The notes below the pieces were generated by a model. It had not been told where the DNA came from, ran no database searches, and was given only the letters and a program-made list of their open reading frames with translations. Both the position numbers and the translations under genes were made by a program. Of a stretch of 50,747 bases of DNA, positions 6,734 through 14,606 are shown piece after piece (the first letter of the stretch is position 1; each line of letters starts with the position of its first letter). Source of the DNA: Anaerolineales bacterium (GTDB taxonomy: Bacteria; Chloroflexota; Anaerolineae; Anaerolineales; Villigracilaceae); the NCBI GenBank assembly GCA_020847435.1, contig JADLBX010000042.1, forward strand, positions 1 to 50,747, in the 5' to 3' direction.

Positions 6734-8584
6734 ATGGCAGATCCCGCTCAAATCAATCCCTCCGCTCATGAAACGAGCGGGACAGATGATGGCGCATTTC
6801 AGGAAGTAGTGGAAGCCCTGCGCGAGGGAAATAAAACCAAAGCCCGCGATCTACTCACGGGCTTGCTCAAGACCGACCAAAGCAACGCGACCTATTGGGT
6901 GTGGATGAGCGCGACGGTCGATTCGACCAAAGAAAAAATCTACTGCCTGCAAACCGCGTTCAAACTCGACCCTGAAAATGCCGCCGCCAAACGCGGCTTG
7001 GTCCTGCTCGGCGCCCTGCCGCCGGATGAGACTGTCCAGCCGTTTTCGTTGAACCGCCCGCGCGCCTGGGAGGAAAAACTTCTGCTCGCGCACGAGAAGC
7101 CCAAACCGAAAGGCTGGGCGGCGGTACGCGCCAGCCCGGTGGCGCGCCTCGGCGTGATCGCGCTCTTGATCGCAGCGCTGGTCGGCGGAGTCTATTTCGG
7201 ATTCATCGTCCCGGCAGCGCAGCAGGAACGCCCGCCCACACGCACCCCGGGTCCTTCTCCCACGTGGACATACACGCCCACCTTCTCCAACGCGACGGGC
7301 ATCCCAGCGGGCACAAAAGCGCCCTTTTCCGAATTGCTCGACACGCCGCTAACCCCGACCGTGTTTTACGCCAATACGGCGCGCTCATCCTTTACCAATG
7401 TTATTTTTAACCGCTTCCTTGACGCATTCAAAGCGGGCAAGTGGGATGAGGCAATTTCCTTGATGCAGGAGATTGCGCGCCTCGAGCCCGAGTCGGCTGA
7501 CCCTTACTATTACATCGGCGAGGCGTACCGGCAAAAAGGCGATACGGCAAACGCCATGGACGCGTATAACCAGGCGTTGCAAAAGAATCCGGAGTTCGGC
7601 GCGGCGTACGTAGGCTTGACGCGGGCGCGCATCCAGATTGACCCGGGCGCGAACGTCCTCCCCTTGTTGGATGAAGCCATCCGCTTCGATCCGAATTTCG
7701 GCGAGGCGTATCTCGAACGCGCGAAAATCAAACTGCGGGATAACGATATCCAGGGCGCGGTGCGCGACCTCGGCAATGCGGACCGCCTCCTGCCGAACTC
7801 GCCGCTGGTTTTCTACACCCTGGCGCAGGCGCGGCAAACAGAAGGCGAAACCGAACTGGCGCTCGAAGCCGCCGAACGCGCCAACCAATTGGACAAATCC
7901 TACCTGCCCGCTTATCTCCTGCTGGGACAACTGTACACAGAAACCGGCGACAACGCCAAAGCCGACGAGGCGCTCGGGATTTACCTCAAATATAACGAAA
8001 ACGACGCAGAGGCGCTCCTGCTATCCGGCAAGAGCCAGTTTAATAACGGCAAATATGAGGAAGCCATCCGTTCTCTGGATCGAGCGCTTTCGATTGACCG
8101 CAACCGTCGCGAGGCATATCTCTATCGCTTCTATGCAAACGTGGAGTTGGGCAACGGCGACGGGGCGGATGAAGATATCGACCGGCTCCTAACCTATTAC
8201 CCCGATTTATTCGAGTTCAATATCGCCTTGATCCGCGCGCATTTGATCCAAGGACGCGCGGGCAGCGCCCTGCAAATTCTAACGAAGGCTCTCGCTCTCG
8301 CCGAAACGGACGAGCAAAAAGCGGTCGCGTACTTCTGGGGCGGGGTCGTCTATGAACAACGCGACGAACCCAATAAAGCCGCAGACAATTGGCAACTGTT
8401 ATTGGATTTGCCCGAAGACGCGACCACCGCCGAACAACGCAAGGTCGCGACCGAACACCTGCTCGACATCCGCACGCCAACGCCCTCGCCCACCCCCACG
8501 CGGACGCGCACGCCGACCGCGACCAAGCCGGTCACTGTGACCAGCACGCCGACGCGCACGCCAACGCCGAGTCCGACGCCGTAA
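6734..8584 (+). CDS. Membrane-anchored TPR repeat protein
   Basis: A 616-residue protein. Residues about 20-95 form TPR-like helices (ALREGNKTKARDLLTGLL), a transmembrane helix lies at about 136-158 (LGVIALLIAALVGGVYFGFIV), and a Thr/Pro linker follows. The large external part (about 220-590) holds at least eight TPR units, for example YYIGEAYRQKGDTANAMDAY and LLSGKSQFNNGKYEEAIRSL. The tail is a Thr/Pro/Arg repeat (SPTPTRTRTPTATKP). It should act as an extracytoplasmic protein-binding scaffold; partners are unknown. The N-terminal TPR-anchor module matches that of the YkuD protein at 2338-3513. A strong hairpin terminator follows the stop. Confidence 0.85.
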   Translation: MADPAQINPSAHETSGTDDGAFQEVVEALREGNKTKARDLLTGLLKTDQSNATYWVWMSATVDSTKEKIYCLQTAFKLDPENAAAKRGLVLLGALPPDETVQPFSLNRPRAWEEKLLLAHEKPKPKGWAAVRASPVARLGVIALLIAALVGGVYFGFIVPAAQQERPPTRTPGPSPTWTYTPTFSNATGIPAGTKAPFSELLDTPLTPTVFYANTARSSFTNVIFNRFLDAFKAGKWDEAISLMQEIARLEPESADPYYYIGEAYRQKGDTANAMDAYNQALQKNPEFGAAYVGLTRARIQIDPGANVLPLLDEAIRFDPNFGEAYLERAKIKLRDNDIQGAVRDLGNADRLLPNSPLVFYTLAQARQTEGETELALEAAERANQLDKSYLPAYLLLGQLYTETGDNAKADEALGIYLKYNENDAEALLLSGKSQFNNGKYEEAIRSLDRALSIDRNRREAYLYRFYANVELGNGDGADEDIDRLLTYYPDLFEFNIALIRAHLIQGRAGSALQILTKALALAETDEQKAVAYFWGGVVYEQRDEPNKAADNWQLLLDLPEDATTAEQRKVATEHLLDIRTPTPSPTPTRTRTPTATKPVTVTSTPTRTPTPSPTP

Positions 8585-8597
8585 TCAGCATAGAATC

Positions 8598-8630
8598 AAA
8601 AAAGCGACTGAAATTCAGTCGCTTTTTTTT
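8598..8630. terminator. Bidirectional intrinsic terminator
   Basis: The stem GCGACTGAA / TTCAGTCGC (8604-8622) is flanked by six A bases on the left and eight T bases on the right, so it can stop transcription from both sides. It sits between the converging TPR and BrnA genes. Confidence 0.85.
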
Positions 8631-8701
8631 CATCATTGTTTCCCAAACCTCTTCCGATCCTCCTCACATGGACAAAACGCGTGGCGGCTATCGTTATTGG
8701 A

Positions 8702-8989
8702 TTATCGCCGCGCCGATTTGCTGGCTTCCATGTAAGCCCGTAACAACGCGTTGATCTGAGTCTGATAGCCGCGACCATGCGCTTTGAACCAAGCCAGCAC
8801 ATCTTTGTCCACGCGGATGGTGAGTTGAGCCTTGCTATCTCTAGTTTTTAGCCCGCGTTTCACCATCGCTTTGGCAAACATCTCAGGCGGAATGGGCGGA
8901 ATGTCGCTGGTGTCAATCTCGTCGTCCGTCATTGTTTCGAGACGATTCCAATCAGTCTGCGGTTTGTTCAAAGTAGAAGGATTCTTCAT
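8702..8989 (-). CDS. brnA: BrnA-type antitoxin
   Basis: A 95-residue protein. The C-terminal half has the ribbon-helix-helix DNA-binding pattern of BrnA: KAQLTIRVDKDVLAWFKAHG then GYQTQINALLRAYM. The N-terminal half is acidic (MTDDEIDTSDIPPIPPEMF) and should bind and neutralise BrnT. The gene overlaps brnT by about 38 bases and is on the same strand, the standard toxin-first order of this type II system. BrnA with BrnT normally represses its own promoter. Confidence 0.9.
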   Translation of the reverse strand: MKNPSTLNKPQTDWNRLETMTDDEIDTSDIPPIPPEMFAKAMVKRGLKTRDSKAQLTIRVDKDVLAWFKAHGRGYQTQINALLRAYMEASKSARR

Positions 8990-9236
8990 GATTAAGCGCC
9001 TTTCGAGCTGAGATGATGCGGATGTTGTCGCCGCGTTCTGTGTAGGCGACGACGATCACCTTGATCGTTTTGCCTTTCAATAATCCGAATGCAATGGAAC
9101 GAACCTCGCCATACTCAAACCTGTCATCCAACATGATAACAGTGTCCCCATCGAAGATCGATGCCGCGTCGAGAAAATCAATGCCGTGTTTACGGATATT
9201 GTCGCGCCGTTTGTTCTCATCCCATTCGAAATTCAT
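8952..9236 (-). CDS. brnT: BrnT-type ribonuclease toxin
   Basis: A 94-residue BrnT toxin, a RelE-like fold ribonuclease that inhibits translation when free. Family marks are the start MNFEWDENKRRDNIRKHGIDF, the central FEYGEVRSIAFGLL and the C-terminal RIISARKALNHEE, whose Arg and Glu residues match the active region of the family. Length is normal, so the toxin looks intact. An AAGAGAG ribosome binding site precedes the ATG. It is followed by and overlaps brnA. Confidence 0.92.
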   Translation of the reverse strand: MNFEWDENKRRDNIRKHGIDFLDAASIFDGDTVIMLDDRFEYGEVRSIAFGLLKGKTIKVIVVAYTERGDNIRIISARKALNHEESFYFEQTAD

Positions 9237-9259
9237 TGTAACTCTCTTTTGTAGTTACG

Positions 9260-9622
9260 TCAAACCTTCCCAAACCTCTTCCGATCCTCTTCGCAGGGAC
9301 AAAGCGCGCGCAGATAGTGCCAGTTGTAAATGCCGTAATCGTGACCATCCTCCCAGACGAGCGTCAGCGCGTAGGAACCAGTGGCAACCACGTTTGCCAG
9401 CCGCGTGGACGGCGACTCAGCCATTTTCAAGGTAAATACCTCTGGGCTGGGTTCGGGACTCATGTTCTGGTGTCCACCGCGACAGGAAGCGCACGGACAC
9501 GCCGCGCGCAACAAGTCGAACGGATAGACGCTGGTGTGACCATCGTCCCATGTGATGGTCAGTTCTCTTTTTGTTTTGTTGGCAGTGATGCCAGTTGGTT
9601 TTTCGTTCACAATTAACTCCAT
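9260..9622 (-). CDS. DUF971 (gamma-butyrobetaine hydroxylase-like N-terminal domain) protein
   Basis: A 120-residue single-domain protein of the DUF971 / GBBH-like N-terminal family. The conserved pattern is present: LTITWDDGHTSVYPFDLLR, then CPCASCRGG, then a C-terminal WEDGHDYGIYNWHYLRALCPC. The cysteines suggest metal or Fe-S cluster binding; members are often coded near Mrp/ApbC-type Fe-S carriers, but none is seen here. The ATG at 9622 lies at the edge of a palindromic repeat without a ribosome binding site. A GTG four codons later (9610) has GGAG 6 bases upstream and could be the true start. Confidence 0.85.
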   Translation of the reverse strand: MELIVNEKPTGITANKTKRELTITWDDGHTSVYPFDLLRAACPCASCRGGHQNMSPEPSPEVFTLKMAESPSTRLANVVATGSYALTLVWEDGHDYGIYNWHYLRALCPCEEDRKRFGKV

Positions 9623-9626
9623 TATT

Positions 9627-9657
9627 AACCGCTAAGCCCGCGAAGGACGCGAAGATT
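9627..9657. repeat. Half-element of the AACCGCTAAGC family
   Basis: AACCGCTAAGCCCGCGAAGG followed by ACGCGAAG matches the left arm of the elements at 6580-6652 and 30474-30546; the right arm is missing. Confidence 0.55.
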
Positions 9658-9691
9658 CTTTCTTCTTTGATCTTTCTCTGCTCTGCTTACT

Positions 9692-9742
9692 GGTGGTTTC
9701 GATACGTCCCGCGACGAGCATCGCGGGACTACTCAACCACCG
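9692..9742. repeat. Palindromic repeat, TTTCGATACG...CTACTCAACCA family
   Basis: The core GTCCCGCGACGAGC / GCGGGACTACTC is an inverted repeat. Close relatives are at 12127-12172 and 12353-12434. It abuts the 3' end of the SH3-type membrane protein gene. Confidence 0.65.
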
Positions 9743-9748
9743 AGTTTT

Positions 9749-10219
9749 TTACGGCGAAGGGATATAACTCAAAAAGTCCGCCGCCGCCCAGCCAGCGCGG
9801 GTTTCGTCGTACGGCGCGACGAGATACCACCACACGTACCCGTCCAACGCGACGGGACCCTCGCGCACGATGAAGACCTCCGAATCGAAGCCGAGAAAAT
9901 CGGGGTTGCCATCCAAGCCGGGTTCTGAACGGATTCTCAATCCCTCGCCGTCTGTGCCAGTGATCTGCACGTAATTGCCGATGGCGATTCCTGTTGGCAC
10001 GGGAGTCGGCGCGAAGGGATCAATGGTCGCGGTGGGCGGCGCGCTGGAGGTGGCGGTCGAGGCGGGGATCACGGTCAAGTTGGCTGGGGCAAACCCCACG
10101 TCCGCGGGTTGAAGCGGGGAAGTGAATCCGATGGAGAGGGCGGTGATGAGTAACAACAGTCCCGCGAATGCGAGCGCGCCGAGAATCACCCATTTATTGA
10201 AAAGTTGTTTGAGGGTCAT
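9749..10219 (-). CDS. Membrane-anchored SH3-like protein
   Basis: A 156-residue protein with one N-terminal transmembrane helix (about residues 11-32, VILGALAFAGLLLLITALSI), a Thr/Ala/Pro linker and a C-terminal bacterial SH3-like domain (about 88-150) with GEGLRIRSEPGLDGNP and WWYLVAP plus AGWAAADFL. Such domains bind cell wall peptides or other envelope partners. The ATG at 10219 overlaps the stop of the lipid kinase gene (ATGA); the longer in-frame reading that starts at 10471 runs antiparallel in frame through that kinase and is not likely to be real protein. Function unknown. Confidence 0.8.
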   Translation of the reverse strand: MTLKQLFNKWVILGALAFAGLLLLITALSIGFTSPLQPADVGFAPANLTVIPASTATSSAPPTATIDPFAPTPVPTGIAIGNYVQITGTDGEGLRIRSEPGLDGNPDFLGFDSEVFIVREGPVALDGYVWWYLVAPYDETRAGWAAADFLSYIPSP

Positions 10220-11154
10220 GATGGTTTCAACAGTCCCATGCCGCGCGGCGGCATCAGCATTTTGAGCGCGCCGCGTTTGACGGCGATCTTCACTTTTTGC
10301 GCGGAGCCGCGCGGCTCGCCGTCGGTCTGAATCAAGAACGGCGAATCGGCTTCGACGCGCAGCGACTTGAACGCGATCTTGCGCGCCGCGTTCGAGTTGA
10401 TATGTTTGCCTGTCATCATGTCGTACGCGTGGCGCAGCGCGTCGCCGAGATGACTGCCGCTGAAAAGCCACATGTCGAGCAAGCCGTCGTTGAGATAGGC
10501 ATCGGGCGAAAGTTTCGACAAGCCGCCGAGATAATGACGGATGTTCGTGGCGACCGCGACGATGTATTGCCCTTGCACTTCAACATCGTCTGCCCACAAC
10601 CGCAAATTTATGCCGCGCCATTGCGCGGCTTGCATCAACGTCTGCGCGGTGAATTCGGGAAAGGCGAAAAATTTTTCGAAGCGGATGCGCGGCTCGATGG
10701 CGTGGATGGTCAACGCGTCCAAGCCGATGCCCGCCCACATCATAAACGACACATCGTTGCACACGCCCACGTCAATCGCATGACACGGCGCGTTCGCCAG
10801 CAACGACGCGTTGCGTTTCAACGTCCACGGGTTCGCCCACGTGAACGCGCGCAAACCGAGTTCGATGCTCCACACGTTTGCCGTGCCAGCAGGCAGGACT
10901 CCCAGCGCGGTGTCCGAGTCGATCAAGCCGTTGACGACGTTGCCGATGGTGCCGTCGCCGCCGACGGCGAAGACCGCTTCTTTTTTCTCGACGGATGCCT
11001 GCCTCGCCAATTGGACGGTGTGTTCGCCGCTTTTGGTTTCTGCCGCGTCCGCTTTCCACCCATTTGACTCGAGCGTCTTCACAACAGATTGGATAAAAGG
11101 TTTGACGGAGAATCGTCCCGCCGCTGGGTTGTAGATGATGACCGCGCTGCGCAT
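10216..11154 (-). CDS. Diacylglycerol kinase-family lipid kinase
   Basis: A 312-residue protein of the DAGK catalytic family (YegS/DgkB type), which phosphorylates lipids such as diacylglycerol using ATP. Visible motifs are IIYNPAAG at residues 6-13, the nucleotide-binding GGDGT at 65-69, LGVLPAGTAN soon after, and in the C-terminal domain DGLLDMWLFSG. A longer reading (start at 11280) would add 42 Leu/Cys/Thr residues, but these only translate an 8-bp repeat array. The ATG at 11154 has TATAAT 7 bases upstream, which predicts a leaderless mRNA. It is coupled to the SH3-type protein gene downstream. Confidence 0.88.
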   Translation of the reverse strand: MRSAVIIYNPAAGRFSVKPFIQSVVKTLESNGWKADAAETKSGEHTVQLARQASVEKKEAVFAVGGDGTIGNVVNGLIDSDTALGVLPAGTANVWSIELGLRAFTWANPWTLKRNASLLANAPCHAIDVGVCNDVSFMMWAGIGLDALTIHAIEPRIRFEKFFAFPEFTAQTLMQAAQWRGINLRLWADDVEVQGQYIVAVATNIRHYLGGLSKLSPDAYLNDGLLDMWLFSGSHLGDALRHAYDMMTGKHINSNAARKIAFKSLRVEADSPFLIQTDGEPRGSAQKVKIAVKRGALKMLMPPRGMGLLKPS

Positions 11155-11161
11155 GGACGGG

Positions 11162-11167
11162 ATTATA
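11162..11167 (-). promoter_or_regulatory. -10 box predicting a leaderless mRNA for the lipid kinase
   Basis: Minus-strand TATAAT ends 7 bases before the ATG at 11154. No ribosome binding site fits into that gap. Confidence 0.65.
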
Positions 11168-11193
11168 CCCAGCGGGCGGGGAAACAGGGACTC

Positions 11194-11340
11194 AGGTAGG
11201 CAGGTAGACAGTAGACAGGTAAACAGGTAGACAGGTAAACAGGTAGACAGGTAGACAGGTAAACAGGTAAACAGGTACACACGTGTCTACTTGTCTACTT
11301 GTTTTCTTGTTTCCGTGTTTCCGTGTCTCCGTGTTTACGT
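11194..11340. repeat. 8-bp-period tandem array forming a large inverted repeat
   Basis: The left arm (11194-11280) is about ten copies of GGTAGACA / GGTAAACA. The right arm (11284-11339) is seven copies of the reverse-complement type (TGTCTACT, TGTTTCCG, TGTCTCCG). The two arms can pair over more than 50 bp. The stop codon of btuD (TAA at 11335-11337) falls inside the right arm. The array fills the gap between btuD and the promoter of the lipid kinase gene. Confidence 0.85.
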
Positions 11341-12111
11341 TTTCACTTCCCCCGTCAACACCAACGGCGCGTCTAAAAATGGATGTTGGACAACTTGCAC
11401 GGGCAGGCAATACGCCTCGGCGATCAACTCGGAGATCAACACTTCCTTCGGTTTGCCCAACGCTTTGATGTTGCCCGCGACCATGAGGGCGATGCGGTCG
11501 GCGTAATGCGCGGCGAGGTTGAGGTCGTGTAACGCGATTAACACGGCGAGGTTATCTTTGTGCGCGAGTTCGGTGACAAGTTCCAACAAACTCACTTGAT
11601 ATTGCAAATCCAAATGCGCGGTGGGTTCATCGAGCAGAAGTATCGGCGTGGACTGACACAAGGCGCGCGCGAGCAGAATCCGCTGTTGTTCGCCGCCTGA
11701 GAGTTCGCCGACGCGCCGATCCATGAATGGCAGCGCGCTCACGCGTTGCAACGATTGACGCGCGATCTCCTCGTCTCTTTGCGAGGGCTGACCTAAAAAT
11801 CCAAGATAGGGCGTGCGCCCGAGCAAAACTGTTTCCCAGACGGTGAAGGCGGGAGGCATGGAAACTGCCTGCGGGACAGTGGCAATGTACCTTGCGCGTT
11901 TTATCGGCTCCAGCGCGGCGAAGTCGTCTCCGTTCGTGCGGACGTGTCCTGTGTAGGGAATCACTCCGCTGGCGGCGCGCACAAGCGTGGATTTGCCCGC
12001 GCCGTTTGGACCAATCAGCGCGAGGACTTCGCCGCTTTGCACGTCGAGGGAAACCTCGTGCAAAATTTGGCGCGAGCCGTAAGAGACGGAGAGGGATTGG
12101 ATTTTGAGCAT
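11335..12111 (-). CDS. btuD: Cobalamin-type ABC transporter ATPase
   Basis: A 258-residue ABC ATPase of the iron-siderophore/cobalamin class. Walker A GPNGAGKST is at 34-42, the signature LSGGEQQR at about 137-144, Walker B ILLLDEPTAHLD at about 157-168 and the switch His in ALHDLNLAAHYAD. It energises uptake through BtuC. The three transporter genes lie in the order btuF, btuC, btuD on the minus strand behind a cobalamin riboswitch, which is why cobalamin or a precursor corrinoid is preferred over a siderophore. The last codon and stop come from a repeat array. Confidence 0.88.
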   Translation of the reverse strand: MLKIQSLSVSYGSRQILHEVSLDVQSGEVLALIGPNGAGKSTLVRAASGVIPYTGHVRTNGDDFAALEPIKRARYIATVPQAVSMPPAFTVWETVLLGRTPYLGFLGQPSQRDEEIARQSLQRVSALPFMDRRVGELSGGEQQRILLARALCQSTPILLLDEPTAHLDLQYQVSLLELVTELAHKDNLAVLIALHDLNLAAHYADRIALMVAGNIKALGKPKEVLISELIAEAYCLPVQVVQHPFLDAPLVLTGEVKT

Positions 12112-12126
12112 ATTATTCCAAATCGT

Positions 12127-12434
12127 TGGTCGAGTAGTCCCGCGCTGCTCGTCGCGGGACGTATCGAGACCAAAGGTTTGATTCAGACAGTGTTTTGAAA
12201 TACGTTTTTAACCACAGATGAACGCAGATAAATTGGATTTTCGAGCGAATTCTTCGGAGGTTTCATCCAAAACGAATGTTCATCCGTGTTTATCTGTGGT
12301 GAATTCTTGGTCTATTAAACACTTTCTCAAACTTTTTCTTCCTTGTTAACTTCTGGTCTCGATACGGCGGCGCTTCGACTGCGCTCGCAACGAACGCTCG
12401 CTCCGCTCAGCGCGAACCGCCTACTCGACCAGCG
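12127..12434. repeat. Repeat-filled gap between btuC and btuD
   Basis: The 327-base gap holds three elements and no gene. At 12127-12172 is a palindrome GGTCGAGTAGTCCCGCG...; at about 12189-12325 is a MITE-like element with ends AGTGTTT / AAACACT and inner arms ACCACAGATG / TATCTGTGGT (12211-12300); at 12353-12434 is a longer GGTCTCGATACG...CTACTCGACCA palindrome. Relatives occur at 9692-9742 and 30175-30315. Confidence 0.7.
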
Positions 12435-12438
12435 AGGT

Positions 12439-13428
12439 TTACCAATATCCTTGATTCTTGGAGCGGCGCAACACCCACAAGAAGAACGGCGCGCCTGCCA
12501 GCGCGGTGATGATTCCCACAGGGATTTCCTGCGGGGCGAGCAAAATCCGCGCGAGGATGTCGCAGACGATCAGAGCGGTCGCGCCGCCGAGGGCGCTGAG
12601 GGGGAGTAAACGCCGATAATCGGGACCAAACCAAAGTCGGGAAAGATGCGGGACGATGAGTCCGATAAAGCCGATGATGCCAGAAAAAGCCACCGCCGCG
12701 GCAGTCGCCAGCGAGGCGGCAATCAAAATGATTCGTTTGGCGCGCGTGACGTTGAGTCCAAGTTGTTGGGCTTGGTCGTCGCCGAATTGCAGGACGTTGA
12801 GCGCGTGCCCGCTGAAGGTCAAGACGCCGAGACCGATGACGAGGTAAGGCAGAAGGGCGAGGATCGCATCCCAGCCGCTTTGACTTGCGCCGCCGAGAAG
12901 CCAGCCGAGGGCGCGGCGGACTTCGCTGGTGGAGCGAATCATCAGGAACGAGGTGAGCGAAGTGGCAAACGATGAAAACGCCACGCCCGCGAGGATGAGG
13001 TTGGTGGTGGGAATCGTCCGACCGACGCGGGCAAATAAATAGACAATGAAAACGGTGAGCAACGCGGCGAGGAACGCGGCGAACGGAATCGCCATCAGCC
13101 CCCAAAACGAATAGGGCCATTGGATGGACATGGCGATCACCGCGCCTAACCCCGCGCCCGATGCTACACCAATGAGAAACGGATCGGCGAGCGGGTTACG
13201 AAATAATCCCTGATACGCCGCGCCGCTTCCGCCCAACGCCGCGCCCGTGAGCGCGATGAGAATCGTGCGCGGCAGGCGAATCTTCCAGAGGATCGCTTCG
13301 GCAGTTTCCGTTCCGTTGCCGAGGAGGGTCTGCCAGAGTTCGTTCGGTGAAATGAAAACGGAACCGATGGCGAGGCTGAGGAGGAGAGCGATGAAAAGGA
13401 AGAGGAGAGAGGAAAGGAGGGGGCGCAT
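12439..13428 (-). CDS. btuC: Cobalamin-type ABC transporter permease
   Basis: A 329-residue integral membrane permease of the FecCD/BtuC family with about ten transmembrane helices. Family marks include RLPRTILIALTGAALGGSGA, then GLFRNPLADPFLIG, and near the end FSGIIGFIGLIVPHLSR (the coupling helix facing the ATPase) and LARILLAPQEIPVGI. A longer frame begins at 13491, but its first 21 residues (Cys/Phe/Pro/Leu-rich) only translate an 8-bp repeat array, so the ATG at 13428 is chosen. It works with BtuF and BtuD to import cobalamin or a corrinoid. Confidence 0.9.
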   Translation of the reverse strand: MRPLLSSLLFLFIALLLSLAIGSVFISPNELWQTLLGNGTETAEAILWKIRLPRTILIALTGAALGGSGAAYQGLFRNPLADPFLIGVASGAGLGAVIAMSIQWPYSFWGLMAIPFAAFLAALLTVFIVYLFARVGRTIPTTNLILAGVAFSSFATSLTSFLMIRSTSEVRRALGWLLGGASQSGWDAILALLPYLVIGLGVLTFSGHALNVLQFGDDQAQQLGLNVTRAKRIILIAASLATAAAVAFSGIIGFIGLIVPHLSRLWFGPDYRRLLPLSALGGATALIVCDILARILLAPQEIPVGIITALAGAPFFLWVLRRSKNQGYW

Positions 13429-13435
13429 GAGAGGC

Positions 13436-13559
13436 GTAAACACGGAAACAGGTAGACACGGAAACAAGTACACAGGGAAACAGGTACACAAGTAAACACG
13501 GAAACACGCAGGCGCTGCCTTCCCCGTGTCTACTTGTGTACTTTGTCTACTTGTCTACA
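13436..13559. repeat. Second 8-bp-period array with inverted arms
   Basis: Left arm 13436-13507: about nine 8-base units of GTAAACAC, GGAAACAG, GTAGACAC type. Right arm 13524-13559: CCGTGTCT, ACTTGTGT and related units in reverse complement. A GC-rich loop lies between. The array sits in the btuF-btuC gap. Confidence 0.8.
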
Positions 13560-13570
13560 TTCATACCTTC

Positions 13571-14548
13571 TTACTTGAACAACTCCGGGTGCAACAATTT
13601 TGCCAACTGCTCCAGCCCGTCCACCAAGCGGGGACCTGGGCGGCTGACGAGGTTATCATCAAACGGGAAAATATTTCCATTCTTCACTGCGTCGAGCGCC
13701 TCCCAACCCGCGCGGGTCTGCACCGATTCGGGCGTGACGCCCCACATCGAATCGCCGAGGACGATGATGCTGGGGTTCGTCGCGACGGTCTGCTCGAGGC
13801 TCACTTGCGGATACGCGTCGGTGATGCCAGCCAGAGTCGAAAAGTTTGTTCCGCCCGCGCGTTCAATGAGCAAGTGACCAAATGAACCAGGACCATACGT
13901 GAATGGTTTTGCCGCATCGCTCGCGTCGATTTCATAGAAGACCGTAGGGCGCGCAGAAATTGGAGCGATCTTTTCATCCACTGCCGCAACGCGGGCTTTG
14001 AGCGAAGCGACCATTTCGGTCACGTCGTGCCCCGTCAATTGAGCGACGATCTCAAGGTTGCCATACATTTCTTCGAGCGTCGTCGGATTTTTTAGATAAT
14101 ACACGGTCACACCCAACTCTTCGAGCTGGCTCACCAATTCAGGCGTGTTGATCTCGGCGGCAAGCACGAGGTCGGGCTTGAGCGCGACGATGGCTTCGAC
14201 GCTGTATTCGCCGAACGATCCGCCGACGGATTCGACCGACGCGGCTTCGGCAGGATAATCGGAAAATTCATCGCGTCCGACCACCTGTGAGCCTGCCCCA
14301 ACCGCGTACAAAATTTCCGTGTTGGACGGCGCGAGCGAAACGACGCGCTGCGCGGCGGCTTCGAGTTTGACCTCGCGCCCGAGTCCATCGACAAGGGTAA
14401 GGCTGGGCGCGGCGGCGGGAGCCTGAGTCGGCGCCTCGGTAGCGATCGGTTGCGTCGCTGTCGGCGCGACGGTCGCGGTGGCTTGCGGCGCGCAGGCGGT
14501 CATCGTCAGCGCGAGCAAAAGGGTGAGTAAAAATGTCTTGCGTAACAT
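13571..14548 (-). CDS. btuF: Cobalamin-type substrate-binding lipoprotein
   Basis: A 325-residue periplasmic-binding protein (Peripla_BP_2). The signal peptide ends with MTACAPQ, a lipobox giving an N-terminal lipidated Cys at about residue 19. After a short Thr/Pro/Ala linker come the family segments RVVSLAPSNTEILYAVGAGS, VVGRDEFSDYP and SVGGSFGEYSVEAIVALKPD. It captures the ligand outside the membrane for BtuCD. AGGAG precedes the ATG. The upstream cobalamin riboswitch with its terminator indicates repression by cobalamin, so the ligand is probably cobalamin or a corrinoid. Confidence 0.88.
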   Translation of the reverse strand: MLRKTFLLTLLLALTMTACAPQATATVAPTATQPIATEAPTQAPAAAPSLTLVDGLGREVKLEAAAQRVVSLAPSNTEILYAVGAGSQVVGRDEFSDYPAEAASVESVGGSFGEYSVEAIVALKPDLVLAAEINTPELVSQLEELGVTVYYLKNPTTLEEMYGNLEIVAQLTGHDVTEMVASLKARVAAVDEKIAPISARPTVFYEIDASDAAKPFTYGPGSFGHLLIERAGGTNFSTLAGITDAYPQVSLEQTVATNPSIIVLGDSMWGVTPESVQTRAGWEALDAVKNGNIFPFDDNLVSRPGPRLVDGLEQLAKLLHPELFK

Positions 14549-14570
14549 GGTTTCTCCTGAATGTATTTTT

Positions 14571-14596
14571 GTAGTGACGACTTAAGTCGTCACTAC
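14571..14596. repeat. Perfect 26-bp palindrome GTAGTGACGACTT...
   Basis: GTAGTGACGACTT is followed at once by its reverse complement. It lies between the riboswitch terminator and the btuF ribosome binding site. A longer relative is at 48251-48302. Confidence 0.75.
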
Positions 14597-14606
14597 GGTT
14601 AGAATC

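Noticed and set aside
10220..10471. N-terminal extension of the SH3-type membrane protein
   Set aside because: It runs through the coding region of the lipid kinase in another frame; the ATG at 10219 has the 4-base coupling overlap and a proper membrane helix.
11155..11280. Leu/Cys/Thr-rich N-terminal extension of the lipid kinase that looks like a membrane segment
   Set aside because: It is only the translation of the 8-bp repeat array; the family start and the promoter -10 box agree with the ATG at 11154.
11194..11340. 8-bp array taken for a CRISPR or iteron origin
   Set aside because: Period and inverted layout do not fit CRISPR, and no replication initiator gene lies nearby, so an iteron origin is unsupported.
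13429..13507. Cys/Pro/Phe-rich extension of BtuC
   Set aside because: Again translation of an 8-bp array; BtuC proteins begin at the first membrane helix, which fits the ATG at 13428.
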